Source of the DNA: Blastococcus saxobsidens | GTDB lineage: Bacteria > Actinomycetota > Actinomycetes > Mycobacteriales > Geodermatophilaceae | Direction of reading: 5' to 3' | DNA length: 64,000 nt | NCBI RefSeq assembly: GCF_010682065.1 | Contig: NZ_JAAGWG010000007.1 | Span: 62,001-126,000 of the forward strand | Part shown: one piece after another, positions 9,958-17,560 of the stretch | How positions within the stretch are numbered: position 1 is the first letter of the stretch | How the letters are laid out: the number at the start of each line of letters is the position of its first letter | The notes under the pieces: generated by a model | Seen by the model: the letters and a program-made list of their open reading frames with translations, nothing else | The model's database searches: none | What the model was told of the DNA's origin: nothing | Translations under genes and position numbers: made by a program

Positions 9958-11894
9958 CGGTCATCCCGCTGCGGCGGACATCGGCGAGCCAGTTCAGCGG
10001 ACGCCCGCTGGCCGAACTGCTCGGCGAGCCGGTGTCGGGCGTCTACGACGACGACTCCTGGGACATCTCCGGCCACCGGGACACCGCGTCCAGCGTGCGG
10101 CGGCGCCTGCACTTCGGCGGCATCCCCGCGCACCTGCGGGACGCCCTGAAGGAGCTGTTCATCCTCGCGACGCGCCCGTTCTTGCACACCAAAGTGACCA
10201 CCGAACTGACGGGGCGCAAGCCGAAGGACCTCAAGACCGTGGAGCGCTGGCTCGCCGGGCTGACGGTGGACCTGGCCTGGCTGCACCAACGGGCGGGAAG
10301 TCTGGCGGCGGTGACCCAGGAGGACTACGACGCCTGGAAGGACGAGAGCGGACTGGGCCCGAACTACCGCCGCATCAGCGCCCTGAAGTCGTTCGCGCTC
10401 TACGCCCGGGCGATGAGCCCCGGCGTGGACCGACTCACGCACGAACCGTGGCCCGGCGTCAGCGCCCTGAGCCTCGGGGGCGGCGCCGCCGCGGTGCGCC
10501 GGCGGGTGAACAGCACCGCACCCCTGTCGGTGGCCGACGTGCTGGGGCCGTGGCTGACCCTGGGGATGTTCCTGGTGGAGCACGGGCACGCCATCCTGGA
10601 CCGGCATGAGGCGATGCAGCGGAACCGGGCCGCCCAGCCCCTCCTGGTCGTCGACGCCCAGGGCCGGGAGGTGGTGTGGCTCGATCGGGACGGCTTCGAG
10701 TCGCAGGGCAGCGAGCTTCTCGGTCAGGTCGCCGGCGCTTGCCTGTTCGTGACGGCGGCCTTCACCGGCATGCGCGCCACCGAGCTGGACGCGGTGCCGC
10801 GACACAGCCCCCTAGAAGCGATCGAGGTCACCGGCACCACCAGGTGGCTGCTGCGCAGCTACCTGGTTAAGGGCCTGGAGCGGCCACGCGAGGAGAGGTG
10901 GCTGGTGCCGCCGATCGTCGCCGACGCCGTCGGCGTCTTGATCCGACTCCTGGACGTCAAGGACGTCCCCCCAGACCGGCTCTTCGCCGCGACGGGCCAG
11001 GCACCGCTGTTCGACCGCAGGGCCGTCCACGGCCAACGCGACGGCGCCCGGGTGACGGCCCGGCTTGAGCGGGCCATCGACCAGGTGGCCCGCGCCGGCC
11101 AGGACCTGGTGCGCCGGGGCATCGTGCCACCTCTGCCGGTCAAGGACGACCCGGCGACCGCCGCGCTGCTGGCGTCCGATCGACCCGACCGCGCCGCCTG
11201 GCTGGCCGTCCTGGTCAAGCCCGACGGCCGTGAGCTGCGGCGGACCTTCGCCCGCATCGTGTCCGCCCGGCCGCACGGGCCGCAGGCGGCGATGGAGCAG
11301 TTCAAGTGGCAGCACCCGGAGACCGCCGCGGGGTACTTCCGCGTCGCGCCCGACGCCGTCGCGCTCGGCCAGCGGGAGCTGTACGAGGACGTCGCGGAGC
11401 TGTACGAGAACGTCGTCGTGGACGCGATGGTGGACGAGTTCCACGTCTGGGAGCGGGCCGTGGAGGCCGGCGTCGGGCCCCGGTTGCCGGCCGGGCCCGA
11501 CGGCCGGCGGAAGCGGGACGTCTTCGCGGCCGTACACGAGGTCCTGAGCCGGGAGCCGCGCGTCGAGGAGGACGACCGCCGCCTGCGGGTGCTGCTGCGC
11601 CAGCACGCCCGCGGCATCCGCCTGACCGAGTTCGGCTGGTGCGACTTCGACCCGGACCTCGCCCTGTGCGGCGCCGAGGAGGGCACCCCGCTGGAGTCGT
11701 TCTGCCAGCCCAACCGGTGCCTGAACCACACCACGGTCAGCGCGACGCTCGCCGCCCACCAAGTGAAGCACGATCGGCTACTCAGCCTGACCCGCGACCG
11801 CAGCATGCCCAAGCTCGCCCGCGAGCAGGCCGGCGAGAACGCCGCGCTGATCGAGCGGGACCTCGGCGACCTGATCGAGGTGCAGGGTCGGTGA
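9954..11894 (+). CDS. Tyrosine recombinase 3 (TnpB-like)
   Basis: A 646-residue recombinase with the box I motif FTGMRATE (Arg274), a later basic motif LRRTFARI (Arg429/Arg430) and a probable nucleophile Tyr461 in ETAAGYFR. The C-terminal region has paired cysteines (GWCDFDPDLALCGAEE and FCQPNRCLNH), a possible metal-binding tail. The start GTG overlaps the preceding stop (GTGA at 9954-9957) and the stop overlaps the next start in the same way. It probably works with recombinase 1 to move the element; division of labour cannot be read from sequence. Confidence 0.8.
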   Translation: MTVIPLRRTSASQFSGRPLAELLGEPVSGVYDDDSWDISGHRDTASSVRRRLHFGGIPAHLRDALKELFILATRPFLHTKVTTELTGRKPKDLKTVERWLAGLTVDLAWLHQRAGSLAAVTQEDYDAWKDESGLGPNYRRISALKSFALYARAMSPGVDRLTHEPWPGVSALSLGGGAAAVRRRVNSTAPLSVADVLGPWLTLGMFLVEHGHAILDRHEAMQRNRAAQPLLVVDAQGREVVWLDRDGFESQGSELLGQVAGACLFVTAAFTGMRATELDAVPRHSPLEAIEVTGTTRWLLRSYLVKGLERPREERWLVPPIVADAVGVLIRLLDVKDVPPDRLFAATGQAPLFDRRAVHGQRDGARVTARLERAIDQVARAGQDLVRRGIVPPLPVKDDPATAALLASDRPDRAAWLAVLVKPDGRELRRTFARIVSARPHGPQAAMEQFKWQHPETAAGYFRVAPDAVALGQRELYEDVAELYENVVVDAMVDEFHVWERAVEAGVGPRLPAGPDGRRKRDVFAAVHEVLSREPRVEEDDRRLRVLLRQHARGIRLTEFGWCDFDPDLALCGAEEGTPLESFCQPNRCLNHTTVSATLAAHQVKHDRLLSLTRDRSMPKLAREQAGENAALIERDLGDLIEVQGR

Positions 11895-12313
11895 CCGAAC
11901 TCGACGACGTCGACCTCGAGTTGCTGACCAGCACCCCCACCCGGTTGCGGGCGACGGCCGCCGCGTTGGCGCTGGTGGTCAGCGGCAGGCGGCCGAGCCT
12001 GAGCGAGGTCGCCCGCCTCAGCGGGGTCACCCGGCAGGCCTTGAACAAGGACCACAAACCGGTCGCCGCCTTCGTCGGTCAGCTCCGCAGCAACTGGCGG
12101 CCGGCCCCGGAGTCCCCGCACGCCAAGCTCCTCGAGCAGTTGGCGGAGGCGCGTACCGGTCTCACGCGGGAGCGGGACAAGCGGAAGAAGGCCGAGGAGG
12201 AGCGCGACCGGGCGCTGCACCACCTGCAACTAGCCGAGGCCAGTCTTCAGGCCGAGCGTGACCGCGCCGCACGCCGCGACGTGACACGGCTTCACCCGGG
12301 CACTGGAGGCTGA
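11891..12313 (+). CDS. TnpC-like small coiled-coil accessory protein (DUF6262-like)
   Basis: A 140-residue protein with a helix-turn-helix-like segment (SLSEVARLSGVTRQALNK, about residues 37-54) followed by a long charged helix, about 75-130, rich in Arg, Glu and Lys. Size, position after the large recombinases and architecture match TnpC of Tn554-type elements, which influences transposition orientation and efficiency. It is the last gene of the four-gene module (GTGA overlap upstream). The family number is from memory. Confidence 0.7.
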   Translation: MTELDDVDLELLTSTPTRLRATAAALALVVSGRRPSLSEVARLSGVTRQALNKDHKPVAAFVGQLRSNWRPAPESPHAKLLEQLAEARTGLTRERDKRKKAEEERDRALHHLQLAEASLQAERDRAARRDVTRLHPGTGG

Positions 12314-12425
12314 TGAGAGTGGGCAGCACCAGGGGGCGAGCGGCGGACTTAGCGTCTCACACGCCCAAGCTGGAGATCTGCGAGGCGCAAGCCACGTCCT
12401 TAGCGACTGTCGGCACCCCGTCCGA

Positions 12426-12431
12426 TAGCCT
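12426..12431 (+). promoter_or_regulatory. Possible -10 element for the cargo genes
   Basis: TAGCCT lies 22 bp before the preferred methyltransferase start, in a lower-GC 140-bp stretch between the recombinase module and the cargo. No good -35 is visible. Confidence 0.3.
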
Positions 12432-12453
12432 CCACGCGACCGAAAGTGAGGAC

Positions 12454-13464
12454 ATGGCAGACCCGTTCCCCGCCGCCGCGTTCCCTGAAGCCTCGCCTAC
12501 CGAATCGTCCCCGCGAGCGCGTCGCCTGCCGCTGGTACGCCGTGGCGACGCTTTCGACCTCTTGGACGAGCTGGAGCCGAACTCAGTCGACCTAGTCCTT
12601 ACTTCCCCGCCGTATTGGGGACTGCGCACCTACGGCCATGACTACAACGAGAACATCCTCGAAGAGTGGAAGGCCACTGGCCGCGCCGCGACTGAACCCC
12701 CCGGATACAGCTGGTATCGCGATCATGGCGGCGCTCTGGGGCTAGAACCGTATCCACAGTGGTACGTGGCACACCTAGTCGAAATCCTTTCAAAGCTCCG
12801 GCGAGTTCTGAAGCCGACCGGGAGCCTGTGGCTGAACATCGGCGACACGTACTTCGGACGCTGGTCCAGCATTCGGGCGGACGGTCGACAGGGGCTCGGG
12901 GAGAGCGACCGTATCCGCCGCCGGACGCCGTCCGGGGGATGGCTGTTGGACAAGCAACTCTTGTTGATCCCCTCTCGCACTGCGATTGCGCTTCAAGACG
13001 ACGGATGGATTGTGCGCAACGACGTTATTTGGGCTAAGCCGTCAGTTGCGCCGCGACCAGAAGCCGATCGTCTGCGGCTCAGTCATGAACACTTCTTTCA
13101 TGTTGTGCAGCGACCTCGCCAAGGACGCGCGTCGTACTACTACAACCTCGAAGCTGCCGAACCGGACCGCCTCGACGTGGTGGCGGTCGGCGTCCGCAAG
13201 GGACAAGACGGACACTCCGCGACGTTCCCAGCGGACCTGATTCGCCCGCGGATCGAGAGCTCATGTCCCCCCGGGGGGCTCGTACTGGACCCGTTCTGCG
13301 GAACGGGACGCTCACTAGTCGTCGCCGTCGAGTCGGGCCGAGTTGCTCACGGGTTTGAGCTGTCCGAGCGGTATGCGCAAGCCGCTCGCGCTAACGTCCG
13401 CAGGGCCCATCTAGCCGTTGAGCAGCTTGTTCCGCGGCGGGACCCGTCCGAGACCAGCCGATAG
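12454..13464 (+). CDS. DNA methyltransferase, N4-cytosine/N6-adenine, beta class
   Basis: A 336-residue methyltransferase with catalytic motif IV TSPPYWG at 50-56 and the AdoMet-binding motif DPFCGTG at 279-285. This order (IV before I) marks the beta class. SPPY is typical of N4-cytosine enzymes, though N6-adenine specificity cannot be excluded. No restriction endonuclease is adjacent. The ATG at 12454 with AGTGAGGAC upstream is preferred; an ATG at 12313, overlapping the previous stop, would add 47 residues that look non-conserved. Codon use (ATT, CTA, AGA, TCA) differs from the recombinase genes. It probably marks host DNA for the downstream system, by inference from context only. The TAG stop is followed in frame by the next small ORF. 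Confidence 0.88.
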   Translation: MADPFPAAAFPEASPTESSPRARRLPLVRRGDAFDLLDELEPNSVDLVLTSPPYWGLRTYGHDYNENILEEWKATGRAATEPPGYSWYRDHGGALGLEPYPQWYVAHLVEILSKLRRVLKPTGSLWLNIGDTYFGRWSSIRADGRQGLGESDRIRRRTPSGGWLLDKQLLLIPSRTAIALQDDGWIVRNDVIWAKPSVAPRPEADRLRLSHEHFFHVVQRPRQGRASYYYNLEAAEPDRLDVVAVGVRKGQDGHSATFPADLIRPRIESSCPPGGLVLDPFCGTGRSLVVAVESGRVAHGFELSERYAQAARANVRRAHLAVEQLVPRRDPSETSR

Positions 13465-13485
13465 CCTTCGGGGAGGGAGGAAGCC

Positions 13486-13740
13486 ATCGACGAGCGGGAT
13501 GCGTCCACAGAGCGGCCACGCAGCGACGTTGCCGCAATCCGCGGGGCCCTGAATGCCTTCGACGCGCCCGCAGACGCGGGTGTCTCGACGCGGGCTGTCA
13601 ATTTGGACGCTGATGTTGTGGTGGCGCGGGTCATGGACGCGCTCCTGGACGCGACACCGGACCCTGTGGCTGTATTCGCTGACCTCGCTGCCAGGGGGCA
13701 CCACCAGCCTGATTCGACGGTAGGCAAGTCGGGCCGATGA
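13486..13740 (+). CDS. Small protein with apparent ATC start, between methyltransferase and ATPase
   Basis: An 84-codon open frame whose stop TGA (13738-13740) overlaps the ATPase start ATG (13737-13739) as ATGA, the coupling used by every later gene of the cassette. GGGAGGGAGG (13471-13480) is a near-ideal ribosome binding site, but the codon 5 nt downstream is ATC (13486), a very rare start. No ATG, GTG or TTG occurs in frame until TTG at about 13603, and the first ATG (13633) would leave 35 residues. The frame also continues directly from the methyltransferase through its TAG, so amber readthrough or a split gene is an alternative. The product is acidic with a helical VVVARVMDALLDATPDPVAV segment; no family recognised. 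Confidence 0.5.
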   Translation: MDERDASTERPRSDVAAIRGALNAFDAPADAGVSTRAVNLDADVVVARVMDALLDATPDPVAVFADLAARGHHQPDSTVGKSGR

Positions 13741-16484
13741 GATTCCAGATTTCTGGGTCGCCGAGGCGGTCAGCCGGCGTGAAGGTCATCCCGGACATCC
13801 CGGACTATCCCCTCTGCCATCTGGAGGGGCGCAACGGAATCGGCAAGAGCGTCGCTGCGCGACTCCTGGAACTCGCAACGGGCGCGCAGCCCTACGCAGG
13901 CCTACCGAACGCCTGGCGGACACTAAGAGACCAGCTCGGCCCGACGACGATCACCGTGACTGGCCTCCCAGAGGATCAGGTTCTGGAGTTCGATGTGGAT
14001 CCTGACTCTTGGCCCGAGGACCCGGTCCGTGAGCTAGGCGAACGATTCGCCCGTATCTCCCTGAACGGAATGCCGGCAACACCACAGGTGGCGCGGGGTC
14101 TGCTACGGGTTCGCCGAATCAGCGGCGATGAAACGCTCGTGCAGACGCTGGCACGGGACGTAGACGAGCGGGCGGTAATCGCCTCCTCCCTTGAGCGGCT
14201 GCGGGTGCGACCCGCCGCGAGCGATTGGGAGGTGCGCCTCGAGGGGCTGGCAGAACTTACGGGTGGAGTCAACCGGGAAAAACTCGCCAGCGCCTGGTCG
14301 GCGCGCCAAGAGGCAGACGCCGCCGTCGCCGCAGCTGAGCAGGAGGCGACAAGAGCTGTCGTCTTGGCGGAAGCCGCTACTGGCGCCGCAGCGGCGATGG
14401 ACCGGCTCGCCGTCCGTCGACGAGACCTTCCTCCTCTGCTCGTCGAGCTCGCCGACGCTGGCGGCGCCTTGGCCGGCGCCCGCCAAAGCCTCGAAGAGAC
14501 GGTCGCCCGAGTCGAGCGAGCGGCTGTTGCGCTTGCACAAACCGGGTCACTTCGCGGGGACATCGAGCGATGGGAGCGCCTGCTCGGGTATCGGCAGCGA
14601 GCAGTGCAGCGAGAGAGCATCAAGGAACGACAGCTGCTGAGCGCCTTATCGCTCTCGGAGCGGCCTGAGCCCAAGGCACTCTCGAGAATGAGCCGCGATG
14701 TAAGCGAAGAGCTACGGCAGGCGTTTGCCCGCCGCGACTCTGTCGATCTTGTTCAGCCACTGCGCCACCTTGCGAACCAAATTGAGACTCCGCTGGCCGC
14801 CGAATCACACCGCCTCGGCGGCGAAGTCATAGCGAACCTGAAGCCCCCAGCGAGCGTGGACGCTCTACTGACCGGCATCCGTGACAGACGGGCGGAGCTT
14901 GCGGGGCGACCCCGCCCGGACGAGCTGGTACGACTGGATCAGGAGATCGTTGCGCAACAGCGCCGTCAGACCCTGCTACGTGCACTTTCGGCTCAAGTTG
15001 ACGTAACAGACCGCAAGAAGACAAGGCTCCGCGAGGCGAATGAACAGCTTCATGAGCTACTGAGTGACTTGACGGCCTCCGACCGAGCCGCCTACGAGGG
15101 CGCTCAAGCGGCGATGGAGACGGCACGCGACGAAGTTGTAGCCGCCGAACTGCGGACCAGAGAAGCACGCAAGAAAATCGCCCAACTGCTCGAGATCCCA
15201 TATGCGCAACCGGACGTAACAACAGGCCTAACCGCAGAAGATGACGAGGATGAGCAGGACGAGGCAGCTGACCAGCAGCCTCCTGCGGACAGCCTGTATC
15301 CAGACCTAGACGAGGAGCTCGCCACCCGAACAGCCGCCGTCGCGGACCAGGAAACAGCGTCCGCTCTGGTCGCGCTAGACGAATCAGCACTAAGCGTCTT
15401 GGCGGAAGCCGGCGCACCGGTCAGTGTGTCGACCCTTCGTGCCGTCACCACCGCGGGGCCGCTCGTACCGCTAGCTCAAGACGCCATCGACGCGATGCGG
15501 TCACTGCACGCTGCGGCTGCCTCCGCGACAGCGGCCGCGACCCTCCGACGCGACGCCGTCGACCACGCCCGGGCTGTTGCCAAGGAGGCCCTGGAGCGTC
15601 TCAGCGGCCTACGCCAAGCCAGCCGCCGCGCTGTGTCCGCATTGACGGCCGAGGGGCCAAACGACTGGGCCGAGTGGAGGGAAGCCGTAGCTCCCATTTT
15701 CGCAGCTAACGGCGTTCTCGCCCCAGGTGGTGAGGTCCCCGCAGCGCAGTCCGAAACGGATGGCGACAGGCCACCCGACGCCGCAGAGTTCGCAGTCGCA
15801 GATGCGCTCGAGTCCATCGCTGCGATCGCTCGGGCGCAGGCAGCGGCAGCACTTGACCTCGCCGACCGTCTTGCCGCCCTGTCGGGCTTCCTGAGCGCGA
15901 CAGCCAACCAGATTTCGCCCCGGCACCGCGAGATCGGAGCCCCGCAGGCGAGCGACTACCAACGAAGGGTTGGCCCAGCCCTGCCCGAGTGGCTCGAACA
16001 AGAGCTTGCGTCGCTCCTGTCAGCACCCGAGCTTTTGGCGGCACTCTTCGACCAAGCAGATCAGGTCCGGGTGGGCTTGGCCGATCTGACCTTGACTTGG
16101 CATCCTGCGGGAGGCGGCGTCCGCAAGCGGCCACTGGAAGCGTTCTCCTCGGGTGAACAAGTGTTCGCTTACACGCGGGCGAATCTCGCGCGACTAGGGC
16201 GCGAGCGAGAGCCGGGACAGCATCTCGTCGTCTTCCTTGACGAGTTTGGCGCATTCGTCGCACGAGATCGGCTTGGCCAGTTGTTGGATTTTGTGGAACA
16301 CGAGGCACTCGGACCCGTCGCCGATCAGGTCGTCGTCATGCTCCCGCTGTCGCGCGACTATCCCGCGCCTAGGGACGGCGAGGACCCGCACGCGGGCGAC
16401 TGGCAGGATGAGCGCGGGAGGCAGCTCGCGGAACGCGGCTACTTCGCAGTTCCCTTCACATCAGGTCGCGCTCACCTCGCATGA
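13737..16484 (+). CDS. Coiled-coil ABC/SMC-like ATPase of the candidate defence cassette
   Basis: A 915-residue ATPase with head motifs at the two ends of the chain, as in SMC/Rad50 proteins. Walker A GRNGIGKS is at 31-38, an ABC signature FSSGEQ at 803-808 and Walker B LVVFLDEFG at 830-838 with Asp835/Glu836. Between them are Ala/Glu/Arg-rich helical stretches (about 175-300, 375-500, 590-770) interrupted by an acidic low-complexity segment near residues 500-520 (EDDEDEQDEAADQQPP). It lacks an SMC hinge that I can recognise. Probably an ATP-driven sensor or DNA/RNA-associated motor acting with the two downstream proteins. It starts inside the preceding stop and ends overlapping the next ATG (ATGA at 16481-16484). 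The assignment to defence is inference. Confidence 0.85.
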   Translation: MRFQISGSPRRSAGVKVIPDIPDYPLCHLEGRNGIGKSVAARLLELATGAQPYAGLPNAWRTLRDQLGPTTITVTGLPEDQVLEFDVDPDSWPEDPVRELGERFARISLNGMPATPQVARGLLRVRRISGDETLVQTLARDVDERAVIASSLERLRVRPAASDWEVRLEGLAELTGGVNREKLASAWSARQEADAAVAAAEQEATRAVVLAEAATGAAAAMDRLAVRRRDLPPLLVELADAGGALAGARQSLEETVARVERAAVALAQTGSLRGDIERWERLLGYRQRAVQRESIKERQLLSALSLSERPEPKALSRMSRDVSEELRQAFARRDSVDLVQPLRHLANQIETPLAAESHRLGGEVIANLKPPASVDALLTGIRDRRAELAGRPRPDELVRLDQEIVAQQRRQTLLRALSAQVDVTDRKKTRLREANEQLHELLSDLTASDRAAYEGAQAAMETARDEVVAAELRTREARKKIAQLLEIPYAQPDVTTGLTAEDDEDEQDEAADQQPPADSLYPDLDEELATRTAAVADQETASALVALDESALSVLAEAGAPVSVSTLRAVTTAGPLVPLAQDAIDAMRSLHAAAASATAAATLRRDAVDHARAVAKEALERLSGLRQASRRAVSALTAEGPNDWAEWREAVAPIFAANGVLAPGGEVPAAQSETDGDRPPDAAEFAVADALESIAAIARAQAAAALDLADRLAALSGFLSATANQISPRHREIGAPQASDYQRRVGPALPEWLEQELASLLSAPELLAALFDQADQVRVGLADLTLTWHPAGGGVRKRPLEAFSSGEQVFAYTRANLARLGREREPGQHLVVFLDEFGAFVARDRLGQLLDFVEHEALGPVADQVVVMLPLSRDYPAPRDGEDPHAGDWQDERGRQLAERGYFAVPFTSGRAHLA

Positions 16485-17560
16485 GCGACAACCTCGAGTC
16501 GTGGAGTGTCGGCACGCCGCAAAGGCTCTTCGGCGTGCCCACACTGCTGACGTCGACCGACGCCTCAGCGATCGTCGCCGGGCTAAGCACGTTGCGTGAC
16601 GCACAATCGTCCACGCTCCCGCCGACGGCGCGGCGCGTACCCGCGGACTTGAGTCCCCTTGCCGCAGAACTGGCACGGCAGCGGTACTGGTTTGACCCCG
16701 TTGCAAAGGGCGAACGGGTGCGCGAGGCTCTCGCCGCCCTTCCCCGAGTGCAGGTCCGGATTCCGCACTCCAGTAACGAGACCGTCATTGTCGTTCCCGA
16801 TCCACCTGGTCAGCGGGTCGAGGAGCCCGGCGCGCGCATGCTCCTCACACCAGAGGGGACAGTCGTATTGCATTGCGTCGAGCGAGCCGTACAAGCGGCC
16901 CGGCAGGCTGAGGCCCTTCCTGGCGAGCCGATTCAGCTCGACCCAGGCGACACGCAGGCTGCGCTGTTGACGCTGGCGGACGCCTACCGGTCTTGGACTA
17001 GGCAACGCGTCAACCAAGTCATCGCGCTGCTCACGACCGAGCCAAGCACTTTGAGACCAGCAGCCGCCGGCCTACTTCTCGTACTCCTTCTCAACCGAAA
17101 CACGTCCCGCGACCGGGCGCTTCCCCGCCCAAAGGACCGGCGCCGGCTTGAGACGATCAGCGGTGCCATCGCTGGCCCAGCGCTCGCCTATGCGCGCACG
17201 TTGACGGGCAGTGAGCGCGCGACCGCTACAGGCGTTGATCTATACCGTGGATGGGCTCTAGGGGAACTGACCCGCCGGCTCGGCGGAGGCTTGCATACCG
17301 GCCTGGACGAGGGCATATACCTGGACCCAGCCGCCGAGAACGATGCCTTGGCCCGCCTCGCGGATGACGTCTCCCGTAGGCCCGCGGCCGCACGCGCACG
17401 AGTGGAAGCTGCAATCGACGCGGCTCTCGAGGCATATACCGCTGCTCGGCCTGTGCTAGCGGGGCTGGCGCTTGCTTACGACCGGCCGTCGAACACTCAG
17501 CGAATCCGTGACGCACTGCTAGATGCTGCGCGTGGTCGGAAGCCGGAGAAGGAAGAGTGA
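16481..17560 (+). CDS. Protein of unknown family between the ATPase and SIR2 genes
   Basis: A 359-residue protein coupled on both sides by 4-bp overlaps. I do not recognise the family. The N-terminal 140 residues look mixed alpha/beta (VQVRIPHSSNETVIVVPD); the rest is helical, with a hydrophobic stretch AAAGLLLVLLLNRNTSRDR near residue 190 that is too short and charged at its edges to be a clear membrane segment. The C-terminus is charged (GRKPEKEE). Its place between an SMC-like ATPase and a SIR2 effector suggests an adaptor or a kleisin/winged-helix-like partner, but no motif proves this. Confidence 0.75.
   Translation: MSDNLESWSVGTPQRLFGVPTLLTSTDASAIVAGLSTLRDAQSSTLPPTARRVPADLSPLAAELARQRYWFDPVAKGERVREALAALPRVQVRIPHSSNETVIVVPDPPGQRVEEPGARMLLTPEGTVVLHCVERAVQAARQAEALPGEPIQLDPGDTQAALLTLADAYRSWTRQRVNQVIALLTTEPSTLRPAAAGLLLVLLLNRNTSRDRALPRPKDRRRLETISGAIAGPALAYARTLTGSERATATGVDLYRGWALGELTRRLGGGLHTGLDEGIYLDPAAENDALARLADDVSRRPAAARARVEAAIDAALEAYTAARPVLAGLALAYDRPSNTQRIRDALLDAARGRKPEKEE

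Noticed and set aside
12313..12453. N-terminal extension of the methyltransferase from ATG 12313
   Set aside because: The extra 47 codons are poorly structured and span a compositional change with a possible promoter; the ATG at 12454 with its own RBS fits the motif spacing better. Kept as an alternative.
13737..16484. Wadjet/MksBEF-type condensin system
   Set aside because: A single SMC-like ATPase is present, but no recognisable kleisin, winged-helix MksE or toprim nuclease; the partner is a SIR2 protein instead.
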